From G016756615 sp035556195 (lineage in GTDB: Bacteria > Pseudomonadota > Alphaproteobacteria > Rhizobiales > Rhizobiaceae), in the NCBI GenBank assembly GCA_035556195.1, contig DATMFK010000050.1:84194-148193 (forward strand): a stretch of DNA of 64,000 nucleotides. Reading direction: 5' to 3'. Below the pieces are notes generated by a model. The model worked only from the letters and a program-made list of their open reading frames with translations, was not told the origin of the DNA and did not search any database. This document shows positions 18,258 to 26,710 of this stretch, in pieces (position 1 is the stretch's first letter; every line of letters starts with the position of its first letter). The translations under genes were made by a program, and so were the position numbers.

Positions 18258-19343
18258 GTGGGAATTTTGACGGTGATATCGCAGACGCAGGTCTCCTGGA
18301 CGAATCCCCAAACGGGCGAACCGCGCGCGGGAACTTACACGTGGCGGGGCGTGACCTCGACCGGCAGCGACATTTTTCAGCATGACCAAGAGCAAAGCCT
18401 GATTTGCATCAAACTGTTCAATTCGCTCATCGCCGTGAGCGACATTAAGCTGGAGAACCTTCAGCAGAAGGCCAAAGGCGGCGGCGGTGCGAATTACGGG
18501 CTGACTCAGAGCCCGGACACGGTGTTTAGCTTCAACACCACGTCCGGCGATCTTTCGACGCTGAAATATAAGGGGAAGAAGGGCGATAGGATGGAGGAGG
18601 CGGCGCCCAGCGCCTCCACCGCCACGACATTCAATCAGCCGAGCTTCATCGTCGATAAAGAGGGTCAGCAATACTATCCGATGAACTACTGGTACAATCC
18701 GGGCAATGTGCACTATTTCGCCAAATCGCCGCCTGTCCGGCTCGTGGACGACAGCATCACCAACGCCAGGCAGACCTACAAGAAAATTCAGACGGTCGAG
18801 AATTTGACGGCGACAGATGTGCGCGCCTACGGTAACCAGATTCGCGACCCGGACCAAAGCGTGGTGATGCAAAGGGCGCTGGGGACCAAAAACCCCGTCA
18901 GCGCGCGAGAGCATCTGATGACGCTGTTAGGCATCTCAAGCGAGCCGCGGGAATGGCATTGGTGCCATCTCATCGCGCATAGCCTGCGGGAAAACGGGAA
19001 AGGCCAGGCTGCCGAAAATTTGGTGGCCGGGACGGCCGCGGTGAACGGCGCCATGCTAGCCCTGGAGATCGCCATCAAGGAGGTGCTGACCGATAAGGGC
19101 ACGCCCATAACGAGCTTGGACTATGACGTAGAGGTGGACGTGATCGAGGGTACGCACATCGCGAAATATATTCGGGCGACTGTGAGCCAGGACGCCAATT
19201 GGTCTTTTAGGCATTACATGGAGGCCACGGTCGCCGAGCGGCAGCTAACGGCGATGACGCAGGAGTTCAAGCGCGCAATCCTGGCGGAATACAATAAATA
19301 TGCGCGGCCGGAATCAGCCAAGTTCAACGCCATGGTGATCTAG
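18258..19343 (+). CDS. Candidate beta-beta-alpha-metal DNA/RNA nuclease (possible toxin/effector)
   Basis: 361-residue protein with no close family recognised. Its C-terminal third contains EWHWCHLIAHSL, then LVAGTAAVNGAMLALE. In spacing and character this matches the active site of non-specific DNA/RNA endonucleases (Serratia NucA type). The candidates are His237 as general base, Asn263 as metal ligand and Glu270 as supporting acid; N-to-E spacing is 7 here and 8 in Serratia nuclease. The N-terminal 200 residues (beta-rich, Gly/Thr/Ser/Gln) could be a trafficking region. No signal peptide. GTG start at 18258 with AGAAGGA upstream. Third-position bias is weaker than in neighbours, suggesting transfer. 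It lies 3 kb from T6SS genes with no obvious immunity gene. A structural or phage-derived protein is the main alternative. Confidence 0.55.
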   Translation: MGILTVISQTQVSWTNPQTGEPRAGTYTWRGVTSTGSDIFQHDQEQSLICIKLFNSLIAVSDIKLENLQQKAKGGGGANYGLTQSPDTVFSFNTTSGDLSTLKYKGKKGDRMEEAAPSASTATTFNQPSFIVDKEGQQYYPMNYWYNPGNVHYFAKSPPVRLVDDSITNARQTYKKIQTVENLTATDVRAYGNQIRDPDQSVVMQRALGTKNPVSAREHLMTLLGISSEPREWHWCHLIAHSLRENGKGQAAENLVAGTAAVNGAMLALEIAIKEVLTDKGTPITSLDYDVEVDVIEGTHIAKYIRATVSQDANWSFRHYMEATVAERQLTAMTQEFKRAILAEYNKYARPESAKFNAMVI

Positions 19344-19439
19344 AAGGACTAGACTAAACGAGTGCCGCCACAGTCGGCTGAGTCCCAGTCTTGCGTTTGC
19401 CTGCCGGTGGGAACGCGTCTTTCAGCTGCGGCCGCCAAT

Positions 19440-19640
19440 AAGTTCGGAAGTATTCAACGAGCATTTCAGGCGAAGGCTCACCACTCCAGAGCTCGCTGGC
19501 GTGTGCGGGCTTTCGCCCGGTTATTTCGCGCAGGCCTTCGCGAGAACCTTTTGGCTGCCCGCCCGATCGCTACGTCCTGGAGCGCGTCTCGGCTTTACTG
19601 AAAATCTCCCGTCAGGAACGGAGGTCGCGGTTGCTCCGAA
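19440..19640 (+). pseudogene. AraC-family helix-turn-helix remnant
   Basis: A short reading contains NEHFRRRLTTPELAGVCGLS, then PGYFAQAFARTF, a clear AraC DNA-binding HTH. After that the frame must skip one T (TTTTGG for TTTGG, near 19553) to continue as GCPPDRYVLERVSALLK, the second HTH helix region. Stops lie upstream of the HTH, and no effector domain is present. This is the broken end of a transcription factor. The 19641-19738 stretch shows nothing further. Confidence 0.6.
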
Positions 19641-19738
19641 GGCAGGCACCGGCTTTGCCCGCAGCGAACTCGATGCCCCATGGCATCGGCCCCACACGCC
19701 CGGTCTCGTTCTTCGACGGCTGCCTCAGCCCGCAACCG

Positions 19739-20266
19739 CTATACCAGCATCTTATCGAGCTTCTCCATGGCCGCGCGCGCGTCCGAGATCAGGCCGTCGA
19801 AACCGTTGAGCAAGTCCTTTTCGTCGGCTTCTTCCTGCGCCAGCGCCTTCTTGGCGAGTTCGGCCTTCCCCGTCAGTTCCTTGTCGATTGTCAGCGCCCG
19901 GTTGAAGACGTCTGACTGAAGAGCATCCGCGAGTTTGGCGCGCTGCGGCTGTCGCGCTTTGGCGGCCGCCGCCACGTCGCCGCGCGTCGGGCGGGCGGGC
20001 CGTTCGAACTGGGCGATCAACATTTCGGCTGCATCCTGCGTGACCGCTCTGGTCGGCCCGGTTTTGATACCTGGTCCGGCCGGAATGACGACCACCGTTC
20101 CCTGCTTCAGCTTGCCCGTCCCGAGTGCCGGATTGAGGGTACGGATACGTCTCAGCACGGCTTCCGCCTGCGTCTTGCCCAGGCGGCCGTCGATCAGTTC
20201 CGCACTGATCTCCTGCAAAGTCTGACCCGATTTCGCGACGAATGTGCGCAGGGTGCTTCCCTCCAT
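19739..20266 (-). CDS. LysM-like domain protein with helical C-terminus
   Basis: 175-residue protein starting MEGSTLRTFVAKSGQTLQEI (ATG 20266, GGAGG nearby). The first about 65 residues look like a LysM-type module: a strand, then QTLQEISAELIDGRLG, then RIRTLNPALGTGKLKQGTVVVIPAG. The C-terminal half is Ala/Lys/Glu-rich and predicted helical (KAELAKKALAQEEADEKDLL). LysM modules bind peptidoglycan, and small LysM proteins also occur as baseplate or tail components of contractile systems. No signal peptide is seen, which favours an intracellular or machine-associated role. It is on the same strand as the Cys-rich membrane gene. An in-frame longer N-terminus looks non-coding. Confidence 0.6.
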   Translation of the reverse strand: MEGSTLRTFVAKSGQTLQEISAELIDGRLGKTQAEAVLRRIRTLNPALGTGKLKQGTVVVIPAGPGIKTGPTRAVTQDAAEMLIAQFERPARPTRGDVAAAAKARQPQRAKLADALQSDVFNRALTIDKELTGKAELAKKALAQEEADEKDLLNGFDGLISDARAAMEKLDKMLV

Positions 20267-20556
20267 ATCAGTGTTGGACGTTGAGCGGTACGAGGGGCGG
20301 CGGAACGTTGCTGATGACGCGTCGTCACATTGCTCACCACGGTGACCACCGCGGCGTCCAGCCTGATCGAACGCTCCCCCCATCCACCTAGTTGCTGGTG
20401 ACGGCGCCCGTGAAGGCCCGCAGCGATACCGCTTCCTTCTGATTGAAGCGCGCAAGCACGCGATTGTCGCCGAAAAGGCAGTGCTGCGCAACGACGTCCA
20501 CCGCAAGCTGGTGCCCTCGTGACTGAAAGGCGTCGATCGCTATCCCGATCGCCCGT
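20267..20556 (-). other. Unresolved stretch with broken small reading frames
   Basis: 290 bases on the minus strand between two genes of the same orientation. One open frame, lacking ATG, reads AIGIAIDAFQSRGHQLAVDV and ends FTGAVTSN at 20388; the only internal start is a GTG at 20501. A second begins at ATG 20383 (MGERSIRLDAAVVTVV) and appears to need a frameshift to reach VPPPLVPLNVQH. Both have coding-like third positions. I read this as one or two small genes damaged by indels, but cannot name them. Confidence 0.35.
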
Positions 20557-21288
20557 TCACCATAGCGATTTGAACTTGTCCCACCCGTCTTCCGAGGTCA
20601 TGATTGCAACGGCCGTCGCCATCGTTTTGATCTCCCGGTTCCCCATGAAGCTCCAGCTTCCGGACAGCAGGAAGATCGTCGCCATCGCTGCGGTGCAGCC
20701 CTTCTCGCGTGCCGATTCGATGAGGTCGCGGCACGTCTTTTCCTTCGGCCGCATCTCGCTTTTGACGGCGGACTTGACCTTCTTGCCGAGCGAGTGGACG
20801 CCCTTGACGACTGCCGACGCGCCGAGGGTGAAGACCGCCACGGCCACCAGACCGACATTCCGTTCCTTCTTGTCGATGATGTAGCCGATGTTCTTGGCGC
20901 ATTGCCCGCAATGGCAGACATAGGTGACCTTCGGGCTGCCGCCCTTGAGCACGTCGTCCTTGATATCGTAAAGGCTGAAGATCTTGCCTGCCTGCGAAGC
21001 GATCGTGGCAGCGGCGATCCACGGGGCCAGTGCGGCGCCGATCGGCGCGAGCGTTGTGCCGACGGCAACGCCGCCGACCGTTGCACCGACCTGAAGCCCG
21101 CTCGATACGCCGAGGGCGGACGCGCCCTTCGTCACACCGGCCTGCGCTGCCGACGGGGCAGCCTTGGCCAGCAGCGAAGTGAGCACGCTTGTGAATTTCT
21201 CCCATTTGCCCCGGCAGAGCTTGCCGTGTTCGAGGACTTTTCCAGATAGTTCGTTTAGCTGTTCCGGTGTCGGCAGTCCCATGTTCAA
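20557..21288 (-). CDS. Membrane protein with CxCxxC motif, unknown function
   Basis: 243-residue protein that I do not recognise. A helical N-terminus (LPTPEQLNELSGKVLEHGKL) precedes a long Gly/Ala-rich hydrophobic hairpin (SSGLQVGATVGGVAVGTTL and APIGAALAPWIAAATIA). This is followed by a CxCxxC cluster in TYVCHCGQCAKNIGYIID, a further hydrophobic segment VGLVAVAVFTLGASAVV, and a last one near TAAMATIFLLSGSWSF. The Cys cluster could bind a metal. The Gly-rich hydrophobic hairpin resembles that of pore-forming or tail-delivered proteins in general style. It precedes the LysM-like gene on the same strand, and the two may act together. A T6SS cargo or accessory role is only an inference from location. 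Confidence 0.65.
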   Translation of the reverse strand: MNMGLPTPEQLNELSGKVLEHGKLCRGKWEKFTSVLTSLLAKAAPSAAQAGVTKGASALGVSSGLQVGATVGGVAVGTTLAPIGAALAPWIAAATIASQAGKIFSLYDIKDDVLKGGSPKVTYVCHCGQCAKNIGYIIDKKERNVGLVAVAVFTLGASAVVKGVHSLGKKVKSAVKSEMRPKEKTCRDLIESAREKGCTAAMATIFLLSGSWSFMGNREIKTMATAVAIMTSEDGWDKFKSLW

Positions 21289-21483
21289 TGCCCCCTGTTT
21301 GCCCGAGGAAGGCTAATATCATTGCCGCGCCACGAAGCGCCACCCTGAATCTTCGCGCCCAGGTTGCCCCCAAAGCGTCGCGAACCCGATCGTGCATTGG
21401 CATGTCGCAGGCGAAAGGATGGAGCGCGTTACGGGCGTCCTCCGAACTGGGTTCCGGTGCAAGCAATGACTGGCGGCCGGCCG

Positions 21484-22422
21484 TCAGAACTCTATCCGAA
21501 GAAGCGTGAAATCGTCCGGCAGCGGACCTCCGTCGCCGAAAGAGCACACCCAATCGTGGATGGCGTGTGGTTGATCGCTCGTTCCCGCGGCAAAGGCGGC
21601 CAGTTCGTCGACCGTCAGCATTTCGCCAGCGCGCCTGTCCACCTCGAAGGTCCCATCGCTCAGCAGGAGGAGCCTGTCTCCCGGTTCTACGGTCAGACTT
21701 GCGCTCTCGAAGACGATGTCGGGAAAGGCACCGATGGCCATGCCGCCCATCGTGATGAGCAACGTCGGCTCGGTCGGGCCATCTGTCTGTTGCCGAAGGT
21801 GTATCGCAGGTGGATGTCCACCGCTCGCATAGCGGAGCTCTCTGCTCGCCGCATTGTAAACGCCATACCAGACGGTGAAGAACATGTTGCTCTGGCGTTC
21901 CATCGGGAACATGTCGTTTAGCGCGGCCAGCACCTCGGACGGGTCACGGAAGTCGGCATTGACCAGCGCCGAGGAGCGCAGAACGTTGATGACCGACACG
22001 GACAGGAGCGCGGCGCCGACCCCGTGACCACAGACGTCGATCAGGTAAAAGGCGAAATGATCGTCATCGATCCTGCGATAGCCGAATGAATCGCCGCCGA
22101 GCTCCGTCGATGGAACGAGCAGCCAGTCTGTCTTCGGCAATGTGTCGCGCTTCTCGGGCAGGATCGAGAACAGATAGCGCGTTGCGTCGGCAAGCTCGGC
22201 TTCGAGCCGCTGCTGCGTCTGCTCCAGCTGCAGATTCTGCTGGGCGAGCTGGTCCTCGACGGCCTCGCCATGCTCCATCAGGGCGTCATTGAGCAAGCGG
22301 AGGTCGTCGAGTTCGGCCTGCAACCGGACAATCTCGGCGCGGAGAGGTGCCGCATCCTCGTTGGCATGCTCGGACATGGCGCGAAATCCTCCAGTTCCAT
22401 TGCTTGAGAATTCATTCATCAT
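21484..22422 (-). CDS. PP2C/SpoIIE-type Ser/Thr phosphatase with N-terminal coiled coil
   Basis: 312-residue cytosolic phosphatase of the RsbU/SpoIIE group, which removes phosphate from STAS-domain proteins. Residues about 25-82 form a heptad-rich coiled coil (LRAEIVRLQAELDDLRLL), then the PP2C domain. Metal-binding motifs are all present: ELGGDSFGY (Asp111), LIDVCGHGVGAALLS (Asp129), LLLLSDGTFEVD and PDDFTLLRI. ATG at 22422 is used; an in-frame ATG at 22377 would start MSEHANED. It is divergent from the 22630-27626 signalling genes. A likely substrate is one of the two STAS proteins of the locus. Confidence 0.88.
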   Translation of the reverse strand: MMNEFSSNGTGGFRAMSEHANEDAAPLRAEIVRLQAELDDLRLLNDALMEHGEAVEDQLAQQNLQLEQTQQRLEAELADATRYLFSILPEKRDTLPKTDWLLVPSTELGGDSFGYRRIDDDHFAFYLIDVCGHGVGAALLSVSVINVLRSSALVNADFRDPSEVLAALNDMFPMERQSNMFFTVWYGVYNAASRELRYASGGHPPAIHLRQQTDGPTEPTLLITMGGMAIGAFPDIVFESASLTVEPGDRLLLLSDGTFEVDRRAGEMLTVDELAAFAAGTSDQPHAIHDWVCSFGDGGPLPDDFTLLRIEF

Positions 22423-22629
22423 TCAGTGCTTTATCCAGACCCGGAGGGTGGAGCGCAAGGCTATCAAGTCCGATTAGACTTGATCTGCTGAGAGTAGCTG
22501 CCTTATCGTTAGGGTTGCGGGAATCGGGGGGCTTAGTCAGCCAGGGATTTGATCGAGCCTGCACGCCATGCGGAGCGGCAGGGGAGCCTGCGCGCTTCGC
22601 ACAATCACGTTCGAACGGCAATTGACGGC

Positions 22630-23139
22630 ATGACAATCGATCAAGACGTAGCGCCATCTGACTCATTTGAGTTGCTCGTGGCGGTAAGCATGGATGTCGG
22701 GGCATTCGCCTCGGACTGGGCCTATTGCGACCGTCTGTCGAGCTACGCCGCTAAGATGGTCAGCCACAATCGAACCGACTCGCTCCTCTATTCGAACCTT
22801 CTTTCTTCGGCGATGAATGAACTGCTGGAAACCGCTCATCGCGCGCACGGCGCGACCGGCAACTTCGTCTGCTCCATCCTGCGCAACGGCAACAAGGATC
22901 GTGTCGAATTGGTGATCCCCAACGACCTTGCAGGCCTGGACTTCTATCGAAAGGCCCTCAACCGGCTTTCGCAGGAAAATCTTGCGGAGACATATCGTGC
23001 TGCCCTGTTCCAGGAGGGGCCGATCGACCCGACCATTGGCCTGATGGAATTGGCAGTCGACTACAATGCGCGGCTGATCATCGAGCCGATGGACGACGGA
23101 GCCGTGCGGTTGGCGGCTGAACTGACACTCGAGGACTGA
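22630..23139 (+). CDS. Small regulator with HATPase-like N-box (slr1658-type)
   Basis: 169-residue cytosolic protein with the look of the slr1658-type regulators that accompany STAS proteins and SpoIIE phosphatases. NLLSSAMNELLETAHRAHG resembles the N-box helix of GHKL ATPases, but a clear glycine-rich ATP lid is missing, so it may be a non-catalytic partner. Further strands follow (GNFVCSILRNGNKDRVELVI). The ATG at 22630 is preferred; a TTG at 22549 would add 27 residues. It is the first gene of a five-gene plus-strand unit, with an 8-base gap to the next gene. The same general plan is seen in 26711-27259, so the unit holds a degenerate and a better-conserved copy. Confidence 0.65.
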   Translation: MTIDQDVAPSDSFELLVAVSMDVGAFASDWAYCDRLSSYAAKMVSHNRTDSLLYSNLLSSAMNELLETAHRAHGATGNFVCSILRNGNKDRVELVIPNDLAGLDFYRKALNRLSQENLAETYRAALFQEGPIDPTIGLMELAVDYNARLIIEPMDDGAVRLAAELTLED

Positions 23140-23147
23140 GCGCACAG

Positions 23148-24323
23148 ATGTCCGAGGCGATTGCACAGAGCTATTCCGTCACCTTCGACGAGAACAACCA
23201 GGAGTTCTCGATCATCGGATCGATGCGGCCCCAGCAGGAGCAGGAGCTGGCCGCCTGCATCCGCCTTTTCGAGCAGGCCCTGTCTAAGGTGCGCGGCACG
23301 CTCTACCTCAACGTCAAGCGGCTGGTGCGGCTCAACAATGTCGCCTTCAAGGTCATCTCCGGCCTTCTCGTGCGCGCGACCGGAGAGCGCAGCGACCTGC
23401 GCATCTCGATCATCACATCGAGCGTCGTCGGCTGGTCCACGCGCAAGTTCACGCCCCTGAGCCAGCTGACGCCCAGAATCGTGGTCGAGCAGTACGACAA
23501 CCAGTTCTATCCCGGCCAGACCTTCGTCGAGAACAGCGATTTCATTCATGTGCTGCGCACACAGACGAAGATGACTTGGCGTCATGAGAAATCGATCTTG
23601 CCGCGGCACGGAATGCGCGAGGGGCTAATCGTGGCCGATGTCTGCTGCGGTATTGGCGATTTCGCCGTGCTGCTGCAAAAGGAGTTCCGCCCGTCGCGCG
23701 TCGTCGCGCTCGACCATTCGAAGTCGAGCCTCGCCTATGCCCGCAAGGTGGCTGCCGATTTCGGCATCGACGGTATCGAATACGTCTATGGCGATGCCTC
23801 GGAAATGCTGCTCGAAGACGGCCAATTCGATTTCGTCACGTGCCGCCATTCGCTGCAGGTCTTCGATCGTCCGGAACTGATTCTCAAGGAACTTTTCCGC
23901 ATCTGCAAGCCGGGTGGTCGGGTCTATGTGACCAACGAGAAGAACTCCCATTGCCTGGGCGAACCGCGGGGGGAATCTATCCAGTGGACCTATAACGAGG
24001 TCGCCAAGCTCTGGCATCATTTCAACATGGATATCGAGTGTGGCCCGAAGAGTCGCCGCTTGCTGCTCGACGCCGGCTTCGACGATGTCCGCATGGAATC
24101 CTTCATGGTGACCAATCTCGACGGCGATCCTCAGGACTTCGCCGACATCATTGAATCATGGAAGAACCTCTTCGCCGGCGACATGGCCGACCAGCGCGGG
24201 GATTCCACGGAATTCATCGAGCGTTTCCGCCGCGGATTTGACGACCACATCTTCGCGGCCTTGCATCCAAAGGGCTACGCCGGCTGGCCGATCTGGGTGG
24301 CGTCGGGGCGCAAGCCGCTATGA
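23148..24323 (+). CDS. STAS-like domain fused to SAM-dependent methyltransferase
   Basis: 391 residues in two parts. Residues about 1-135 look like a STAS/slr1659-type fold: VTFDENNQEFSIIGSM, strand TLYLNVKRLVRLNNVAFKVI, helix, then ISIITSSVVGWS. The usual phospho-acceptor Ser next to the loop is not seen (LNNVAF in its place). Residues about 155-390 are a class I methyltransferase: motif I IVADVCCGIGDFAVLL (162-177), the acidic end of strand 2 in VVALDHSKSSLAYA, YGDASEML, FDFVTCRHSLQVF and LFRICKPGGRVYVTNE. The substrate is unknown. ATGA overlap with the next gene suggests the fusion works with the SiaA-like phosphatase. I know no characterised protein of this layout. Confidence 0.82.
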   Translation: MSEAIAQSYSVTFDENNQEFSIIGSMRPQQEQELAACIRLFEQALSKVRGTLYLNVKRLVRLNNVAFKVISGLLVRATGERSDLRISIITSSVVGWSTRKFTPLSQLTPRIVVEQYDNQFYPGQTFVENSDFIHVLRTQTKMTWRHEKSILPRHGMREGLIVADVCCGIGDFAVLLQKEFRPSRVVALDHSKSSLAYARKVAADFGIDGIEYVYGDASEMLLEDGQFDFVTCRHSLQVFDRPELILKELFRICKPGGRVYVTNEKNSHCLGEPRGESIQWTYNEVAKLWHHFNMDIECGPKSRRLLLDAGFDDVRMESFMVTNLDGDPQDFADIIESWKNLFAGDMADQRGDSTEFIERFRRGFDDHIFAALHPKGYAGWPIWVASGRKPL

Positions 24324-26710
24324 CTCTCTCCTACGCCGAAGCTCAATCCGACAGGGCGATCAAAGTCGGTCGCTTTTCGCCACGTAGTTTCCGGGCGAAG
24401 TTCGTCCTGGTCGTCGGCGCGGCGGTCCTGTTTGATCTTTTGCTTGGTGGGGGCATCGCCATCTGGAACGTGCAGCGTTTGTCTCGCGATGCCACCAACC
24501 AAGTGGGCGAAGGGCTCACCGAGGCAAACCAGGAGTATTTGAAAACCTATATCGAGACGACCGCATTGCGGGCCGATCTGCTGCTGGATCGCGTGCATTC
24601 GGACGTGACGACGCTCGCCAACACGATGCAGACGCTCATCGACCATCCTGAGGTCGAAGATGAGATAGGCCGGGCACTCGAAACTAATCCTGCCTTCACC
24701 ACGCCGCTTGCGTTCGACCAACAAGGCGGCTGGTCGCAGAATTCGGCGGGCGCTCCTTCCGCCGTAAGCGTCTGGGGCTATCTGCTGGGGCCCGACAAGC
24801 AACCGGTACCCGCCGCTGAAAGGGAAGTGCGTAACAGCGCGATCCTGAGCCTGCTCGGTCCGTCGCTGATGAAAACCGGAGCACCGAAGCTGCAAATGTA
24901 CTATGTCGGGCCGAAGGACGCATCCATCATGCGTGCCACGCCCTATTCGGAACAAGCGCAAACCTTCGACAAACTGTACCCTGGCCACAATGAGGGCCCG
25001 AATTTCTGGGATTTCTTCTTTCCTGGCGTCTACGAGGGTTGGGAATCCTGGATCGCCAGTCCAGCATCTCGCCCGGTCGAATCCGAAATCGTAACGACAG
25101 CGCCCTATATCGACGCCATCACCGGGAAGCTGATCGTCAGCTTCTTCCACCCGCTTTGGACCGCCGACCGCAATCATGTAGCCGGGATGGCCGCCGTCGA
25201 CATCACGCTGGACCAACTGGCGAGCCTCGTCGAAAGCGTTAGCATCGCCGAAACCGGCTTCGGCTTTCTCGTGATGTCGAACGGCAATGTTATTGCCACC
25301 AATGCCATCGGTGAAGAAACCCTTGGGCTCAAGGCCAGCGACCAGAGCGGACAGGGCGTCACCGGCGTCGATCGCTCGTTGCGCTCGAGCACCCAAGCCG
25401 CCATCGCGTCGCTTGTCTTGCCCACAGACGCGCATACCGAACTTAAACATGTCATACTGGAGCGCGACGGCGCTGAGGTGCCACATCTCGTCGTGCTAAA
25501 ACAGCTGACGCCCGGCAATCTATGGGACGGCAAGGGTATTGTGAAGGAGACGATGACGCTCGGTTTCGTCGTTTCCGAACAAGAAATCTATGGCTCGCTG
25601 ATCTCGGCCCAGACCGCCATTTCGAGCGCGACGACCCGCGTCGTCCACTACCAGATCATCATCCTCTTCATCAGCCTTCTCGTCGTTCTGGCCGCAGTCT
25701 ACGCAATCTCGGGCCGCATCACCGCCGGGCTGAGCGCGCTTGCCAATGCGGCACGCCGTCTTCAGGAAAAGGACTACTCGGTGCGCGTCGATATTCCGTC
25801 GCGCGACGAGGTCGGCGCCGTCGGCATCGCGTTCAACAAGATGGCCGAGGAGATGAGGTATCACACGGAAAACCTGGAAAACCTGGTCGAGGAGCGCACC
25901 CATGAGCTCGCGAACGCAAATGACGAGATCATGGCGCTCAACGCACGCCTGAAATCCGAGAACCTGCGCCTCGGAGCGGAGCTCGACGTCGCCCGCCATA
26001 TACAGAAGATGGTTCTGCCGAAATCGAACGAGCTTGGCGCCATTCCGAACATCGAGGTTGCCGGCTATATGGAGCCAGCCGACGAGGTGGGCGGCGACTA
26101 TTTCGACGTGCTCCAGAACGGCAACCGCGTGAAGGTCGGCATCGGCGACGTGACGGGACACGGTTTGGAAAGCGGGGTCCTGATGCTGATGGTGCAGTCA
26201 GTGGCGCGGGCCCTTCAAGAGCAGGGCAGCGGCGATCCGAAGGAGTTCCTGGAGATCCTGAACCGCACGATCTTCAAGAACATCGAGCGCACCAAGACCG
26301 ACAAGCATTTGTCGCTGACCTTCCTCGATTACGAGAACAGCAAGGTCACGGTTTCGGGCCAGCACGAGGAAGTGCTGGTCCTGCGCAACGGCGGGGAGAT
26401 CGAGCGCATCGACACGATCGACCTCGGCTTCCCGATCGGGCTGGAGAGCGACATTGGGCCCTTCGTCAGCACGCATGATTTGGACTTCGACAAGGGCGAC
26501 ATCATCGTCCTACACACGGACGGGGTAACCGAGGCCGAGAGCCCGGCGGGGGAACTCTTCGGGATCGAACGGCTGTGCGAGAGCGCCAAGCGCCACCGCA
26601 ACGGCAGCGCCGACGAGATAAAGGACGGCATCATCGCGGACTTGATGGCCCACATAGGGACACAGAAGATCCACGACGACATCACTCTGGTCGTGATGAG
26701 GCATCGATAG
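24320..26710 (+). CDS. Membrane sensor phosphatase: Cache-like domain, HAMP, PP2C/SpoIIE (SiaA-like)
   Basis: 796-residue transmembrane receptor phosphatase. TM1 is about residues 28-49 (KFVLVVGAAVLFDLLLGGGI). A periplasmic double-Cache-like domain follows up to about 440, TM2 is IIILFISLLVVLAAVYAI, then comes a HAMP with ALANAARRLQEKDYSVRVDI and a coiled coil. The PP2C domain has metal-site Asp593 (EVGGDYFDV), Asp610 (IGDVTGHGLESGV), Asp734 (VLHTDGVTEAES) and Asp786-787 (HDDITLVVM). This is the SiaA/RsbP plan: an outside signal controls dephosphorylation of a STAS protein. The best candidate substrate is the STAS protein at 27288. The ATG overlaps the previous stop, and the next gene starts directly after its TAG. 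Confidence 0.93.
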   Translation: MTLSYAEAQSDRAIKVGRFSPRSFRAKFVLVVGAAVLFDLLLGGGIAIWNVQRLSRDATNQVGEGLTEANQEYLKTYIETTALRADLLLDRVHSDVTTLANTMQTLIDHPEVEDEIGRALETNPAFTTPLAFDQQGGWSQNSAGAPSAVSVWGYLLGPDKQPVPAAEREVRNSAILSLLGPSLMKTGAPKLQMYYVGPKDASIMRATPYSEQAQTFDKLYPGHNEGPNFWDFFFPGVYEGWESWIASPASRPVESEIVTTAPYIDAITGKLIVSFFHPLWTADRNHVAGMAAVDITLDQLASLVESVSIAETGFGFLVMSNGNVIATNAIGEETLGLKASDQSGQGVTGVDRSLRSSTQAAIASLVLPTDAHTELKHVILERDGAEVPHLVVLKQLTPGNLWDGKGIVKETMTLGFVVSEQEIYGSLISAQTAISSATTRVVHYQIIILFISLLVVLAAVYAISGRITAGLSALANAARRLQEKDYSVRVDIPSRDEVGAVGIAFNKMAEEMRYHTENLENLVEERTHELANANDEIMALNARLKSENLRLGAELDVARHIQKMVLPKSNELGAIPNIEVAGYMEPADEVGGDYFDVLQNGNRVKVGIGDVTGHGLESGVLMLMVQSVARALQEQGSGDPKEFLEILNRTIFKNIERTKTDKHLSLTFLDYENSKVTVSGQHEEVLVLRNGGEIERIDTIDLGFPIGLESDIGPFVSTHDLDFDKGDIIVLHTDGVTEAESPAGELFGIERLCESAKRHRNGSADEIKDGIIADLMAHIGTQKIHDDITLVVMRHR

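Noticed and set aside
19361..19570. Minus-strand open reading ending FPPAGKRKTGTQPTVAALV
   Set aside because: It lacks a start codon and is antisense to a much better AraC helix-turn-helix reading on the plus strand.
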